Assembly: GCA_940337035.1 (NCBI GenBank)
Contig: CALNHX010002969.1
Coordinates: 62,001-126,000, forward strand
DNA length: 64,000 nt
Source of the DNA: Agriotes lineatus
Taxonomy: Eukaryota; Arthropoda; Insecta; Coleoptera; Elateridae
Reading direction: 5' to 3'
Below, in pieces: positions 32,530-44,474 of the stretch. The translations under genes and the position numbers were made by a program. Within the stretch, counting starts at the first letter, position 1, and each line of letters opens with the position of its first letter. The notes below the pieces were generated by a model. The model was not told the origin of the DNA. It saw nothing but the letters and a program-made list of their open reading frames with translations, and did not search any database.

Positions 32530-33835
32530 AAGTTATTTTTTGACAAGGGTACCCGATTTGAGCCACTTAAAATATGCCGATAATAAAACTAATTAGGTAG
32601 GTACACCAAGAAGAGTATTTTACTTATCAATGTTCATAAACCAAATCTCATCTAAATGGACTAAGGCGTTCCATTTATTGCCTAAGACAAAAGATTTTTT
32701 TTTTCAAAACCGATGCACCATAGCGCCTTAACGGTGCTTTTTTGTAGGTTGTAAGTTGGCTGCAATTAACTTATTTTGACCCCAAAAACCCTAGTGCATA
32801 CCTTTTGGGGACACCCTGTATAATAAACCATGCAGTATGCGTCTGGGACAGTTGGGTTAAAAGATAGGAATCAAAACTAGATGTGTAGATGTACAGTAAG
32901 TAGAAAGAGGAAGTAGGTCAGGCTTTTTGGAAATTAATTATAATCAACATAATTTATTAAATAAAACAGGAACATGCCATTTCCCCGGAAAGATTTACTT
33001 TCGAAGAGTTTGTGTTGTTAAAATACAAATCAATCCACGTACTAACGAGTACGCCCGAAGTTGCGAAATAGCTATTTTTTTGCTTTCAAGTGCAGTGTTA
33101 GTAATATTACATTACATTACAATCATTCCCAGGTATATTTGCAGCCGAGACGCGCAGAGACAAAACACTACATAGGCAGGCGTCAGCATCGGTCACATGA
33201 CGTATCATTTCATTTTGACAAAATATTAAATAGTAGCATCCAAGAGAACTTCAGAAAAAAGAAAATTCCAGAATATTTTCACAAATTCCATGATTTTTCC
33301 AGGTGGCTACAATTTTGAATTCTCAGTTTTCCAGATTTAGGGGACACCCTTGAAACATGTTTATGGTTTGCCAATTGCGCGATTTTGCAGCAAGTAAATC
33401 GATTTTTGTTGCAATCAATATTCAAGGTGTAGTTCAGAGTTTGAAATTTAAAAACATAAGACATAAAATATAGCATTCCATTAAAAAATATGGGTATATA
33501 CGTATATATCTAATTGACCCATAGCTGTATGTTCTGTGCGTTTGAGAATTATTAAACAGAGGTGTACTTGCCTTTAAATGAATCCATTAAGTATGCCATT
33601 TCCCATTCCTGTAAAATGTTCTCGACAAACTCGTCCATACTGTAATGCACTCGTACTATTAATTACAGAACGAAAAACCTCATTTAACTCCGAACTGCAA
33701 GCGTACCCGATTAATAATGAAAGCAATGCAATTCAACAAAACAAAACATTGGCGCTAAATGTTTATATCTCGACGCGATAAGCTATGCGTCACAGTACTG
33801 CATGATTGCAAAAAGTTACAGAGAAATTCAACATT
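32530..33835. other. 5' region of the EnSpm element, no recognised gene
   Basis: About 1.3 kb upstream of the SAM gene. No further exon could be assigned. It contains ttttggggacaccctgta at about 32803-32820, a mariner-type end without a partner, and a second gggacaccctt near 33342. Probably promoter, first exon and decayed MITE insertions. Confidence 0.4.
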
Positions 33836-33839
33836 TCGT

Positions 33840-34125
33840 TCCAATATACGCGTTAATTTGTACTACAATGTTGGTGTAGATTTTACTAACCTCCTTATTA
33901 ACTAAAAATCAACTACTTTGTGTGTTATAACAACAATAACGTGAAGTAAAAAGTACAAAAATACTGTAAATTTAACTGCATCCGTCGTACAACAATACAT
34001 AAGTGCATTTTACAGCTGGTGTAGTACAAAAAACGTTAGAGGCGCGTTTAATTTTACTACAATTGTTGTAGTTATAACAACAATTGTTTTACTACATTTT
34101 AAATGTTAATGTAACAACATTTTTT
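33840..34125. repeat. Right subterminal GTAGTA/TACTAC repeat region
   Basis: Mirrors the left region in motif content (ttgtactacaatgttggtgt, gtagtacaaaaaacg, tactacaattgttgtagtta). With the left region it flags this as one CACTA-type element. Confidence 0.75.
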
Positions 34126-34522
34126 TTCTCTGTGTGTCGTCGATCTGTCCACCAGAAGTGGACAAGAATCGCCACAACCCCGAGCTAGGACAGCATCGCC
34201 GACGCTTGGTTTAGAAGTAAGCACTCCTTCGAGGAGACCGAAGAACGAAAATTACAGCGCTATTACTGTAAGTCGCTCACAAAATGTGTTGCAGCATAAA
34301 AACAATTGGGTTTTAAGCTTGCCAATAAATAAAACGAAACAATTAAAACGAAATAATTAAAAACTTAATAGTAAACTTAGTATTAGCCTTCGTAAGTTTT
34401 TATACACGCCATAACTGCAATGGTCTGTTAAAAACGTTACACTAGGAAGGAACCCTTAAACAAATAAAAATCATTGACCCCCTATTTAAATCAAATTAAA
34501 AATAAAACATAAACAAATCCTT

Positions 34523-36600
34523 ATGCTACAAGAAAACGACGATTTATTAGCTTTATTCGAAAATTTATTACTGGAGGTAGCACCCGAAGAACAACAAGCA
34601 GAAACCAATCAACCGAACATGGCACAAGCAGGACAAATAGGACGCTTTCCACCTGGAATAGAGCTGGGCAAAGCGATTCATTTTTGAGATTTGACTCTTG
34701 GAATCCCGTTCACTTGTGGGATCCGGTTCAGTGATTCGGCTCCAAAGCTTCATTTCATTTGTTCTACTGCTACATTGCGTACGCGTCAGAATGGGACCGA
34801 ATGAAATGAATCGTTTGAACGAATTGCACTGCAGACTTCACAGCACATTGACAGTCGCACACTCACCGACGAAAAGTATCGGGTGTTAATTGATAAGCAA
34901 GCGGCAAAGGCAAAGGCCGCCCCAGAAAGCAGTTATATTAATAAATTTCAGATTTACTTTGCCGTGGCTCCATATAATAAACATAATGTAACATCTACCA
35001 TCTCGATCTGACGTTTATTTAATCACCCTATATAAATTGTCGCGGACCACTCATACTCCGCGGGAGAAAGGTAAATGATTAAAAAATGCTAAGATAATGA
35101 ATGAATAAATGAAAGTATATTGTACTTGACACATAAAAACGTCCGTTAATAAAAATGCACCTTTATCGCCTGATGTGCGAGACGACGTATTATATTTCCA
35201 GATCGAGTAGCATACACTTAACTTGAACGAAATACAAATTGATAATTCAAATGAACGATTCACAACTCACTACGTGAAGAGAGATCGGTACGTTTATTTC
35301 ATTATCTGAACGACTTTTTGAATCTAGACTCAAATGTGAAAAGTAATTCAGGAACTGAATTTTTCAAATAGCGCGATCCGGATCTCATGACTCAAGCTAC
35401 GGAGTCGGTTCATAGAGCCGAATCGTTCACGAATGACACAGCTCTAACCTGGAATATCTAAGAATAGTTCCGGAACTCGATGATATTCCACACAAACTAT
35501 CCGAATATATTAGATCTGCCGAGGTAATAATCGCACACTACCGTGGGAATGCAGACGCCTTCCTACAGTCCTTAATTCTTTCTGCCTTACGAACAAAATT
35601 AACCGGAAGAGCACTTCTAGTTATTAATCAATGCTTCTAGTAACCAGCGAACGAGAAATCGCCACCTGGGATGAATTAAGAAACATTCTAAGAATATCAT
35701 TCGCCGATCAAAGATCAGAGAACTCACTTTTGCGAGACTTGATGCTTTTATGAAAAAAACATGAAATGGCTCAAGAATATTTAGAAACTTTCCAACAAAC
35801 CAGAAGCAGCCTATATTCCAATATTCAACTAAATCAACCAAATCAGGGCATACGATCAGTCAAACAATTATTACAATACGATGAATTAACACTATCTTAT
35901 TAGACTCAAAGACCCACTAGGTAGCTTCCTAAGAAGTTTGAGGCCAGCCACATTAGAAGATGTCATTAAATACGTTATCGAAGAGGAAAATATGTGCAAT
36001 ATTCCAGAAGACATGAAACCGAACATCGAAGAGGACTTCATTCTTCCACATTTATCCAGAAAAAACCACCACAAGGACTACGAATGACGACTGCCGTAAA
36101 CAACCCCAACTTTTATAATCGTTGCCCTACATATCAGTCGTTTAGAAATCAACAACCACGAATACAACGTCCGATGATCCAGAATGATCCAAGACCAACC
36201 AACTTTACTGGACAATGACCAACCCGTTTTCAACAATCTCAACCAAGCACACAAACAAAAAATGTATTTGCACTCCAACCACGTCCCACGCCCATGGATA
36301 CATCATCAGGCGTTACGAGAAAAACAACTAATTTACCTCAACGATTTAATTCATCAAACACCCAGCGTTTTACACAGCCGAGACGTTTTATTCAACAGTC
36401 AAACCAACCGCGAAATTTTATATCCGAGGAACTCCATTACCAAGAGGAACCAGAAGACACTATCAATACACCATTTGAAACAGAGCAATATCCACAGCAA
36501 GAGTTTGGAGATTTAAAAAATTACCAGTATGCTTACGAAGAACAGGATTTTATGACAAAAGCCTCACCCGACGAGCATACGTAGACGAAGATTCACCCCC
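34523..36600 (+). pseudogene. gag: Errantivirus gag, broken by a MITE and frameshifts
   Basis: An ATG at 34523 opens MLQENDDLLALFENLLLEV, which runs to QIGRFPPGI where a hAT MITE interrupts (34659-35446). After it come IPHKLSEYIRSAEVIIAHYR and LTGRALLVIN, the LTR-Gag helical core, then LRNILRISFADQRSENSLLR and EEENMCNIP. The last part (35994-36584) is rich in Gln, Asn and Pro and read in two frames. Structural capsid protein. No zinc knuckle was found. Confidence 0.72.
34659..35446. mobile_element. 788-bp non-autonomous hAT element
   Basis: Inverted ends TAGAGCTGGGCAAAGCGATT and ...TCGTTCACGAATGACACAGCTCTA, flanked by a perfect 8-bp target duplication acctggaa (34651-34658 and 35447-35454). 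No transposase is encoded. It sits in the gag of the errantivirus and so is younger than that insertion. Confidence 0.95.
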
Positions 36601-36659
36601 TGAAAAAATCACCAACAATCCGAATTAATACAGATTAATAATCGACCACCATCACACCT

Positions 36660-37430
36660 ACCATGCATATATATGCCACAGCTAAAAGCAAATTTTCTCA
36701 GAGATACTGGAGCTTTTAGGACGCTAGTTAAACGTTAAACCAAAAATAGCTCAGAAATATTTTCTAGAATTAATTAAACCCCAAGTTTTCCAAATACAAA
36801 CGGCACATCAGAAGTCAGTCAACACATACTGAAGTTGCTATAATTTAATTACCAGCCATCTTTAAGGCGAAGCTCACAAATTTCACTTATTCGATTTCGA
36901 CCACAAATATGACGGTCTTATAGGAATAGATTTATTAAAGAAATTAAAAGCCAAAATCAATTTCACAAACAACACTTTAGAAACCGAAAAAGCGCAAATT
37001 CCATTATATTCTATCCAAGACAGAAACCCAGATCTAAACTACCATATAACAATCGAAGCAAGAACTAAAAAGGTAATTAAGATTCCAGTTACTAAAAACA
37101 TCAAGCAAGGAATACTCGAACATAAAAAAATGTGTCATAATGTAGAGATACCAGCATCCGACGTTAATGTAAATCATTAACAAGCAATAATTACTATTAT
37201 TAATAGCAGTGACGAAAAAAAAATGTTTATTTTGAGCCAACCACTACACATCGAAATGGTTGAAGAAAACTCGAAGTTAGAAACCTTACATTACCAACCC
37301 GAACCAGTAAACAAAAATCTAAAACAAATCCAACCAAAAATTTTACAACAATTACGGCTAGAACACCTCAACGACGAAGAAGCAACTCTTATTAGAACCT
37401 TATGCGAGGATTTTCGAGATGTAATCTTTT
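36660..37430 (+). pseudogene. pol: Errantivirus protease to RT linker
   Basis: At about 36690 the frame reads LKANFLRDTGAF with the D-T-G-A active site of retroviral aspartic proteases. Around 36900 GLIGIDLLKKLKAKI (the usual flap-side G-x-D-LL motif) follows, then at 37223-37430 HLNDEEATLIRTLCEDFRDV, the segment before the RT. Several stops lie between. The SINE follows directly. Confidence 0.65.
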
Positions 37431-37435
37431 ATGAC

Positions 37436-37681
37436 GACCGCGCTGGGGGCCTAGTGGTAAGAGTGATAGACTAGTAATCACAGCGATCAGCGGTCCCGGG
37501 TTCAAACCCCTGGGGAGGCACGAGTTTACGTAGAAAAACGAACAATAGTCGTCCTTCTCAGGACTAACCAGGAACACCTGACGAAGAGAGTAGATCAAAA
37601 CTCCCGAAACGTGTGATATACACCCTAGACAGTGGAAAAAGTCCGATAAAACATATGATAATAGACCACTGCCAAAAAAAA
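37436..37681 (+). mobile_element. tRNA-derived SINE in the errantivirus pol
   Basis: The 5' part resembles a tRNA gene: A box tagtggtaagagtg near 37452 and B box gggttcaaaccc near 37497. A tRNA-unrelated body of about 150 bp and an A-rich end (gccaaaaaaaa) follow. A short target duplication atgac (37431-37435 and 37682-37686) flanks it. The tRNA-like head cannot form a full cloverleaf with matched acceptor arms by eye, so this is a SINE and not a tRNA gene. Confidence 0.75.
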
Positions 37682-37686
37682 ATGAC

Positions 37687-38990
37687 ATTCAGAGAACAAT
37701 TTTGTGATATTTCACTTAGCTGTAACAACTAAATTAAACACATAATTAAAACTTCTGATGAAACACCTGTGTACTCAAAAAATAATCGGTATCCCCAAGT
37801 ACATCGTGACTAAGTAAATAAACAAATCAACAAGATGCTCAAAGATAAGATTATAAGACCCAGCACGTCCCCCTGGAGTTAACCTGTATGGGTACTTCCA
37901 AAAAAGAAGGCGCTTCCGAAAGACAAAAATGGAGAATCGTGATAGACTATCGTAAGCTTAATGAGAAGACCATTGATGACAAGTACCCATTACCAATCAT
38001 TGCCGATTTATTGCCTAAGTTAGGAAAATGTCAACATTTTTTCCACGCTTGATGTAGCATCTGGTTTTCATCGTAACCAAGTTGAAGAAAACGACATACC
38101 GAAAACAACTTTTAACAACGAAAATAGTCACTATGAGTTCCAACACATGTCACTTGAATTGAAAAACGCGTGTCCACCTTCCAAAACGTCATAGACAACA
38201 TCCCCAGGGGTATACAACCCGACAAATGTCTTGAATGGATGATATTATTATCGTCTCCACGTACCTTCAAGAACATATAATAAAACTAAAAGAGGTATTT
38301 ACAAGTCTAAGACAAACTAATTTCAAGGTCCAGCTGGACAAAAGCGAATTCTTAAAGAAAGAAATGCAATATTTAAGATATGTAATAACATCAAAAGAAG
38401 TCCGACCTAATCCCGATAAAATTAGAGCAATAAAAAACTATCCAATGCCAAAACACCAAAGGAAATTAAAGGATTCTTAGGACTACTAGGCTACTACCGG
38501 AAATTTATAAAGGACTTTCGAAAATTACAAAGCCTATGACAAAGTGCTTAAAGAAAGGCGAGCAAGTCATTCACTGCAACGAATTTAAAGAAGCTTTTCT
38601 AAAATGCGAAAACTTACTTATGAACAAACCAATCCTTCAGTACCCCGACTTCGCGAGAGAATTTATTTTGATAACATCAAATATTGCTATAAGAGCTATC
38701 CTATCTCAAGGGCCAATAGGAAAAGATGTACCCATCGCTTATGTATCGAGAACCCTCAATGAATCAGAGGAAACATATCGCACCATTGAAAAAAGAAATT
38801 TTGGCTATCGTTTGGACGACAAAGTATTTTAGACCGTACTTATGCGGGAGAAATTTTAATAGTAACGAATCATAAACCTCTGCAATGGTTGCATTCCTTG
38901 AAAGAGCTAAACTCAAAATTATCAAGATAAAGATTACGACTAGAGGAATTCGACTACGACGTAATCTATAAAAGGTAAAATCCAATACAA
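37687..38990 (+). pseudogene. pol: Errantivirus reverse transcriptase and RNase H, broken
   Basis: RT blocks: MLKDKIIRPSTSPWS, WRIVIDYRKLNEKTIDDKYP, STLDVASGFHRNQV, then in another frame MDDIIIVSTYLQEHI (catalytic region, Met-Asp-Asp), VQLDKSEFLKKEMQYL and FLGLLGYYRKFIKDF. RNase H side: LQYPDFAREFILITS and VPIAYVSRTLNESEETY. At least five frameshifts or stops. Ends near the NADAL motif at about 38990. Confidence 0.82.
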
Positions 38991-39132
38991 ACGCAGACGC
39001 ATTCTCTAGAAATTAATCCGACTGATACGCAGTCAATGCAAGTGGAAGTAAACTCGGAATTAGACCAACTACTCGACGAAATAAGTAGCAGGTGACTTAC
39101 AAACACCAGGACCGATCTTACAACCACCAACA

Positions 39133-39480
39133 ATGCAAGCATTACCATCCGATGTAATTCCACTTGACCCTATAACTAGCTCTATGAACCAACACTTACC
39201 TGAAGATCAGATTCGAAGCCTTGAAAAGCTAATGGAGAATGTAGCTGAAGATTTAACACCAACTGTTCATTCACAAGATGATTCAGCACCTAGCATCCCA
39301 ATATGCGAAGATGCTTTAGATTGTAAGAAAAACCAAATCATAATAACAAGCGTTCATGGAAAATCTGCAAAACCAAAAATCGAAAAGAAAGAGAAAAATT
39401 CCATAATTACAGCTCATCTGGGAGATGAAGACCTAAAACACAGCATACTACATTTTTTAAAATTATTGTTTACCGAATAA
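39133..39480 (+). pseudogene. pol: Errantivirus pol segment between RNase H and integrase
   Basis: A 115-codon frame with an acidic, Ser/Pro-rich part and DCKKNQIIITSVHGKSAKPK, the kind of linker seen between RNase H and integrase in insect gypsy elements. No catalytic motif. Placement is by order and weak resemblance. Confidence 0.45.
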
Positions 39481-39519
39481 AACGGATTACTGTTCGTTCC
39501 CGAATGAAAACGTTTATAA

Positions 39520-40675
39520 CTTTGTTGGCTTTTTACTTACCTTTAGGTCAGCTTTCTATATTTTAACTTTCCAAATTGATCTCTATAAAAGTGTACTTGA
39601 GGCCCGTCTCTAGCTACAGTGAAGACGTCGTGTATTCTTTATTAATGAGATGTTCAAATTTGAGCGCCAACAAGTTTAATCTCAAGCACACTGATATAGG
39701 TAATAAAACTTATAAACTTCACTATATATTCACAATACAATCCTTGAACCTTCAAAGTTTAAATAAAAGAAGCAATATTTTAACTAAATTTATTAACACT
39801 ATTCGTTTTGGTCAACATTCTATGTTATATGCATTGATAGGGACAATTATTTATCTAAGCAAAGGAATCGAATGGGGTACCCCACTTAACTTATATCAAT
39901 ATTAATAATGGGAATACACTGTTCTTAAATTTTGGTTACATGTGAAATATCATCAGATTATTGTTACTTTACTTATATGTTACGTTGTTACACTTGTGGC
40001 ATCGACGACCGGCCCCTGAGAAGCTTAATGAACCTGCAACCACCGCTCCGCAGGTGAATCCTCTCCCCAACTGTCAGTCTGGCAGCCATTAAACACCAGT
40101 TGTCATCTACCGCAAGCAATCACAAGATCTCCGTAACGAATTTCAGAAGAAGAGCTTCCCATACTACTGCATTTCTTTCGCCTAATATTTGTTGCTATAA
40201 TATCTAATTACGGAAATAGAATCAGGTATACGCAAAAACAACTATACATACATTGTACTTAACAGGCAACAAACTATGCAACGCTTTCCGTGGTTCCTAA
40301 ATCGTCAATATGACTTGGATCTCCGTCCGTCAGAGTGACACTCGTTCTCGGAAAATCTGCTTCAAGCATGCTCGGCCAGTATCCACATACTATCACCGAA
40401 ACACGAGAAATTACGAGTTTACCACATTTTTTCCACGAAAACTTTTTGCACAATTAAATTATGTCACTCGTTTTTGAAAACAAAATCTGTTATATTATTT
40501 CTACCCTCTTTTCTTTTTTTAACAACCCTTGCAACTCCAATATTAATTTTTATAAGCTTTCACCCCGTTTTTCCCACTTGATCGTTTATTCACGTCTATA
40601 TATAACGTAAACTACTAACATTAGTACGATAGGCTTTTAGCACGCAACAACTTAGCATGCGAAATCGTTACAACG
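39520..40675. other. About 1.15 kb unrelated to the retrovirus, probably an insertion
   Basis: Coding similarity to pol stops at about 39520 and resumes at about 40690 with the integrase finger. In between, a 109-codon frame (39576-39905) has no family resemblance; the rest is non-coding with a GC-richer patch at 40000-40130. No inverted ends or LTR could be identified. Confidence 0.45.
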
Positions 40676-40679
40676 TACA

Positions 40680-41530
40680 ACCCACTTTGCTCAAAGCCGC
40701 ATATCACTTTACAAATGTACTAGAAGAGTTTTACAAGTAATAAACGAAGAAGACCGACTAGAAATAATTGCTAACCAACACGAAGGAAAAACAAACCACC
40801 GTGGAATCTTTGCAACCTGTACGGCAATAAAAAGAAAATACTATTGGAAAAAACTTAACCACGACGTTACCGATTTTATCAACAAATGCATAACAAGTCG
40901 AAAAGCAAAATATGAACGTCACCCCACAAGGACACCCTTGAATATCACCGTAACACCGAATAGACCATTTGAACATTTGCGTATGGACACATTCCAAATT
41001 GAAAGAAATTTATTTCTAACAATCACCGATTCATTTTTAAGATTTTGTCAAGCTTGTCATCTAATCCCAAAAAACGGAATCGAAGTATCTAAAAATCTGA
41101 TAAATTTCATATCCCAACATGGTTCGCCAACATTGATCACAATGAACGGAAGTTCAGAACTTATTAATAAAGTGGTTAAAGACCTGTTGGAACTTCACAA
41201 AATTAAAATCCACTTTACTACACAAAAAAACTCAAAATCTAACTCTATAATTGAAAGAATCCACTCGACATTGATTCAAATTATAGAATAATTAAGAATA
41301 CAAGTAATAGGGAAACCCCCAAACAAATAATATCGTAAGCAATCATCGGATACAACACGATTCACTCTGCTAAGAAATTCACACCCCTTGAACTGGTTTA
41401 TGAACATACTGCAACTAGAGACCCGTTTGATCTCCAATTGAACAGTAAATTTTACGAAGAATACGTAACCACCCACAAGACTAAATTGACTTCCTTATAT
41501 AAATCACTAAAAGACGTAAGAACAAGGAAA
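40680..41530 (+). pseudogene. pol: Errantivirus integrase, broken
   Basis: Zinc-binding part NQHEGKTNHRGI (His-His) followed by YYWKKLNHDVTDFINKC, where the second Cys pair is damaged (CITS). The core frame 40938-41291 reads FEHLRMDTFQIERN (first Asp), ITMNGSSELIN where the second Asp is Asn-Gly in place of the usual D-N/G, and SNSIIERIHSTLIQ (catalytic Glu). Loss of the second acidic residue and a stop at 41289 make it inactive. A decayed C-terminus reaches about 41530. Confidence 0.78.
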
Positions 41531-41789
41531 ATGTAATTAATAAACAAAATCAGAACATCAGAGCACATAACTACAAAGTAGGAGACGAAGTTTTACTAAA
41601 ACAGACTAACGAAATAAATCAGCCAATAGATATGAAGGACCCCTAATAACCGTAATAACGGAAATTATGGATAGGAACATAGTAACCCTAGTCAACCCAC
41701 AAAACAACAAAGAAAAAAAAGACATATACATGCCGTAAGTCATCTAATAAGTGTTTCAGATGCCTCTGCACTCAATACGTTATCAACAT

Positions 41790-42297
41790 CGAAATCCCAG
41801 AAATAACAAAAATTGTCGACAACCCCGGACTATTTCCTCACAAACTAAGAAATGCCAAGAACACAATGGATAAATGGACATTAATCAAGAACGTTGATTG
41901 CAGTCCGACAATCAACGAGTACGACTTACTAAAGCAAAACATTTTAGAATTAGATATTATATTTAAGAAACATGTTAATGGACCCGCTTATGCTAAAGAA
42001 TTTACCAATTATTATTCGCTTATAAATGCTACGTTAGTTGAAGTAAATAGGAAAATAGGTCGATTATTTCCCAACCGACAGAAGAGAGAAGCAATCGACG
42101 GCTTAGGAAGCTTAGTTAAACTTATAACCGGAAATTTAGATGCTACAGACGGACAAAAATATGAAAAATCTATAGAACTCCAAAGGAACAAGAAGCCGCA
42201 TATGAAGACTATGCTATCTCCGACTTGCTGGTTTATCCGGTCCAGTTTTGACGTAAAACTGGCATACGGCATCTTATCATCTCCAATAGACATATAA
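41790..42297 (+). pseudogene. env: Errantivirus Env fragment
   Basis: Fragment of an insect errantivirus envelope protein, related to baculovirus F proteins. It has a furin-type site (RQKR) at about 42077-42088 followed by the DGLGSLVKLITGNLDATDG segment of the fusion-subunit start. The receptor side is represented by only about 100 residues, and the rest of the fusion subunit with its membrane anchor is absent; after about 42190 the frame loses resemblance. Not functional. Confidence 0.7.
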
Positions 42298-42344
42298 CAT
42301 ATAAACTTTAATCAAACTAGTCACTTTTACATGCACTCAGATAT

Positions 42345-42900
42345 TTTCAGCATGACTTTGAAACTCAGGAAACAGCTTGGCTTCTATTTTTTTGTGGGTA
42401 ATAATAAGAGCACCTCTCCCTGAAGTCTTGCTGGATGCTGTAATTTCTCGTCGAAATATGTCAAAACTATATAGATTGTATACTTCCTCGTTTTCTGTTT
42501 TTTTTTATCGAACCATGTCTCTGTGAAAAATGCACAATCGAAATCATTTGAGATTAAATTTAATTTGAACCTGTCTAATTTAGTTCTCAACCCTCTACCG
42601 TTCTAGTAAAAAACACTCAGACCATGATTACCGGAGATATTTACTATGCTTGCTAAATATGTTCTACATTTTCGTGAGGTCAAAACTGTTGCTGATGTGA
42701 ACGATTTTTGAGAAAGATATGGCCATGAGGCAAATAGACAAACTTATAATTTGTATCCTTGCCGACTCCGCGAGCACCTTTAAACAATTCTCGGCTGTCA
42801 GGTGTTAATTTATAAATATTGGAGCAGATGCTCCTTGTACGAGTAATCCTGGTCCTTTATTATCAGGCCTAATTTTCGTTTTTGAAGCTGATATTATATT
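42345..42900 (-). pseudogene. Old LINE fragment: end of ORF1 and start of ORF2
   Basis: On the minus strand, about 42880-42680 encodes a decayed ORF1 C-terminus (LFKGARG, NYKFVCLPHGHIFLK, typical of LINE Gag-like proteins), and 42610-42384 opens ORF2 with GRGLRTKLDRFKLNLISNDF and FFTETWF, the first endonuclease motifs. It stops near 42345 where it meets the errantivirus piece. Distinct from the LINE that follows on the plus strand. Confidence 0.65.
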
Positions 42901-43500
42901 TGTAATTCCTTGATGAACTCGGATAGACTTTACAACTTGGCATATCGAATGGTTTTATACATAAATTATACGCTAGAAACGAATTTCAGATTATTAAATT
43001 TTACATTAAACGAATTATTATTAATTATATTTCTTATGATCTTTGAAGGTGTCTCAGAGCGACTTGTTTTCAATAAGAGATGTTCCTACAAGCTCATCGT
43101 CCATAAAATAATTTTTAAGAGCAATTTCCGCCACAGAAAGCAACTCAGAACAGGTATTTACAAGATGTAACTGTAAAAATCACTATGGGAATAAACAGTG
43201 CAAGTGTATTTTAAATCATATGAAATGCTACAGTAAATGTTAACATAGTCTGTTCTTCATGTTGTAACAAATACCTGCTTCTTTTTTGTTTTTTGGTTTT
43301 ATACTTTATTTGTTTTTAATAAATAATTACTATATTACACTTGTATCATTTATTTAGAGGTTTTAAAAATGAGACCCTTTCTTAGAGGAGAATGTGCAAG
43401 ATCAGTTTGTTTCAACGTTCAAAAGCCAAATTCTTAACAGTCAATTACACTGCATACTGATCAACCCACTAAACAACTTACAAGAACATGACCAATAGTT
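42901..43500. other. Unassigned AT-rich stretch
   Basis: An 86-codon frame at 42910-43170 has no recognised motif. The remainder is AT-rich and without repeats that I could detect. Confidence 0.35.
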
Positions 43501-43822
43501 GTAAATTGTAAACCACGTAACATAATACATGTGTAAACTCCTTGCAGTTGAAGTCACTACTGCCATAAATGATTACAAGTGCAGTTTATACAAAATAATT
43601 TAATTTATTACTAAATTATCAGTACTGCACATTAGAAGAATAAACTAGTCCTAATCTTAAAACTGGCACATAACTAAGACTAACACTCGCGTAATTGGAG
43701 CACTAGTGAGCTAATTATCAATTAAGTTTTAAGTATTATTGTTTTCTTTGTGTGTGATGTGCTGCTATCTACACAAATATATTTTTTAGTTGCTTATTAT
43801 TTTTCTATTAAGTTAAAAAAAC

Positions 43823-44434
43823 TTGCAAATATCAATGGTTTATAAAAATATTAGAATTGCACATGTTAATGTCAGGTCTTTGTTGCCTAAAATAACAGAG
43901 GTAAAAACTTTTATACTGCAAAATAAAATAGACATTCTAACTATTTCTGAAACATGGTTAAACGCAAATATTTCCAATTTAGATACAAATATTGAGGGTT
44001 ATGTTTTTATTCGGAATGATCGTTGTGGACGTGGAGGAGGTGTTGGTATTTACATACAAAAGTACATTAATTTTTCGCGTATTGATGTTGGTCGTGTAAT
44101 TTTTGAGCAAATTTGGTTATCTGTAAATTTTTCAAAAACAAAATTCATTATCGGTACTCTTTATAATCCTAATCAAAAAGACTACAAATTATTTCTTGAC
44201 GAATTTGAAAATTCTATTATTGCTTGCATGTCTTATTCTGAACATATAATCTGTTTAGGTGATTTTAATATAGATTTTTTAAAACCGCGCCACACCTCTA
44301 CAGCATACATGCAAAATTTACTCGAATCTCTTGGTTTTTATCAAATTATTAATCAACCTACAAGGGTATCAAACAATTCTGCTTCGCTTATCGATATAAT
44401 AATTGTATCTGATAATTCATTAGGTAGTTGTTGA
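43823..44434 (+). CDS. LINE ORF2, endonuclease domain
   Basis: 203 codons of EEP endonuclease: HVNVRSLLPKITEVKTFIL, ISETWLN (catalytic Glu), NDRCGRGGGVGIYI, IGTLYNPN, CLGDFNIDFL (catalytic Asp and Asn), and NQPTRVSNNSASLIDIIIVS (S-LID in place of the usual S-x-IDH). It makes the nick for target-primed reverse transcription. A single-base frame change near 44425 separates it from the RT part; HLADHDLV, the last endonuclease motif, is read in the next frame. Confidence 0.9.
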   Translation: MQISMVYKNIRIAHVNVRSLLPKITEVKTFILQNKIDILTISETWLNANISNLDTNIEGYVFIRNDRCGRGGGVGIYIQKYINFSRIDVGRVIFEQIWLSVNFSKTKFIIGTLYNPNQKDYKLFLDEFENSIIACMSYSEHIICLGDFNIDFLKPRHTSTAYMQNLLESLGFYQIINQPTRVSNNSASLIDIIIVSDNSLGSC

Positions 44435-44474
44435 TAGCGGTGTAATTGATTGTCATCTAGCTGACCATGATCTT

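Larger units (their letters stand above)
27416..34134 (-). mobile_element. EnSpm/CACTA transposon, full length (6.7 kb)
   Basis: Ends CACAGAAAAAAAAAAGTTGTT (left) and, inverted, CACAGAGAAAAAAAATGTTG (right), with a TG dinucleotide on both sides (27414-27415, 34135-34136) as a 2-bp target duplication. Both subterminal regions carry many GTAGTA/TACTAC-type motifs. Two minus-strand genes lie inside: a SAM-domain gene and the transposase. The element lies exactly against a hAT terminus on the left and within errantivirus-like DNA on the right. The transposase has a nonsense codon and frameshifts, so the copy is probably inactive, while the SAM gene is better kept. Confidence 0.88.
34137..42300 (+). 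mobile_element. Errantivirus (Ty3/gypsy) remnant
   Basis: Pieces of gag, protease, RT, RNase H, integrase and Env follow in the normal order on the plus strand. Neither LTR was recognised: the left side is cut by the EnSpm element at 34134, the right side ends against an old LINE fragment near 42300. It carries a hAT MITE (34659-35446), a SINE (37436-37681) and about 1.2 kb of unrelated DNA (39520-40675). Stops and shifts occur in every gene. It is an old insect endogenous retrovirus copy with no coding capacity left. Confidence 0.85.

Noticed and set aside
32803..32822. Mariner-type MITE end (ggggacaccctgta)
   Set aside because: Only one end was found; the second candidate near 33342 has the same orientation and does not pair.
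36184..36584. Two overlapping plus-strand ORFs as separate genes
   Set aside because: They are two frames of the same Gln/Asn-rich gag region shifted against each other.
37450..37515. Possible tRNA gene
   Set aside because: A and B boxes are present, but the acceptor and anticodon arms do not pair cleanly, and a body with A-rich end and target duplication follows, so it is the head of a SINE.
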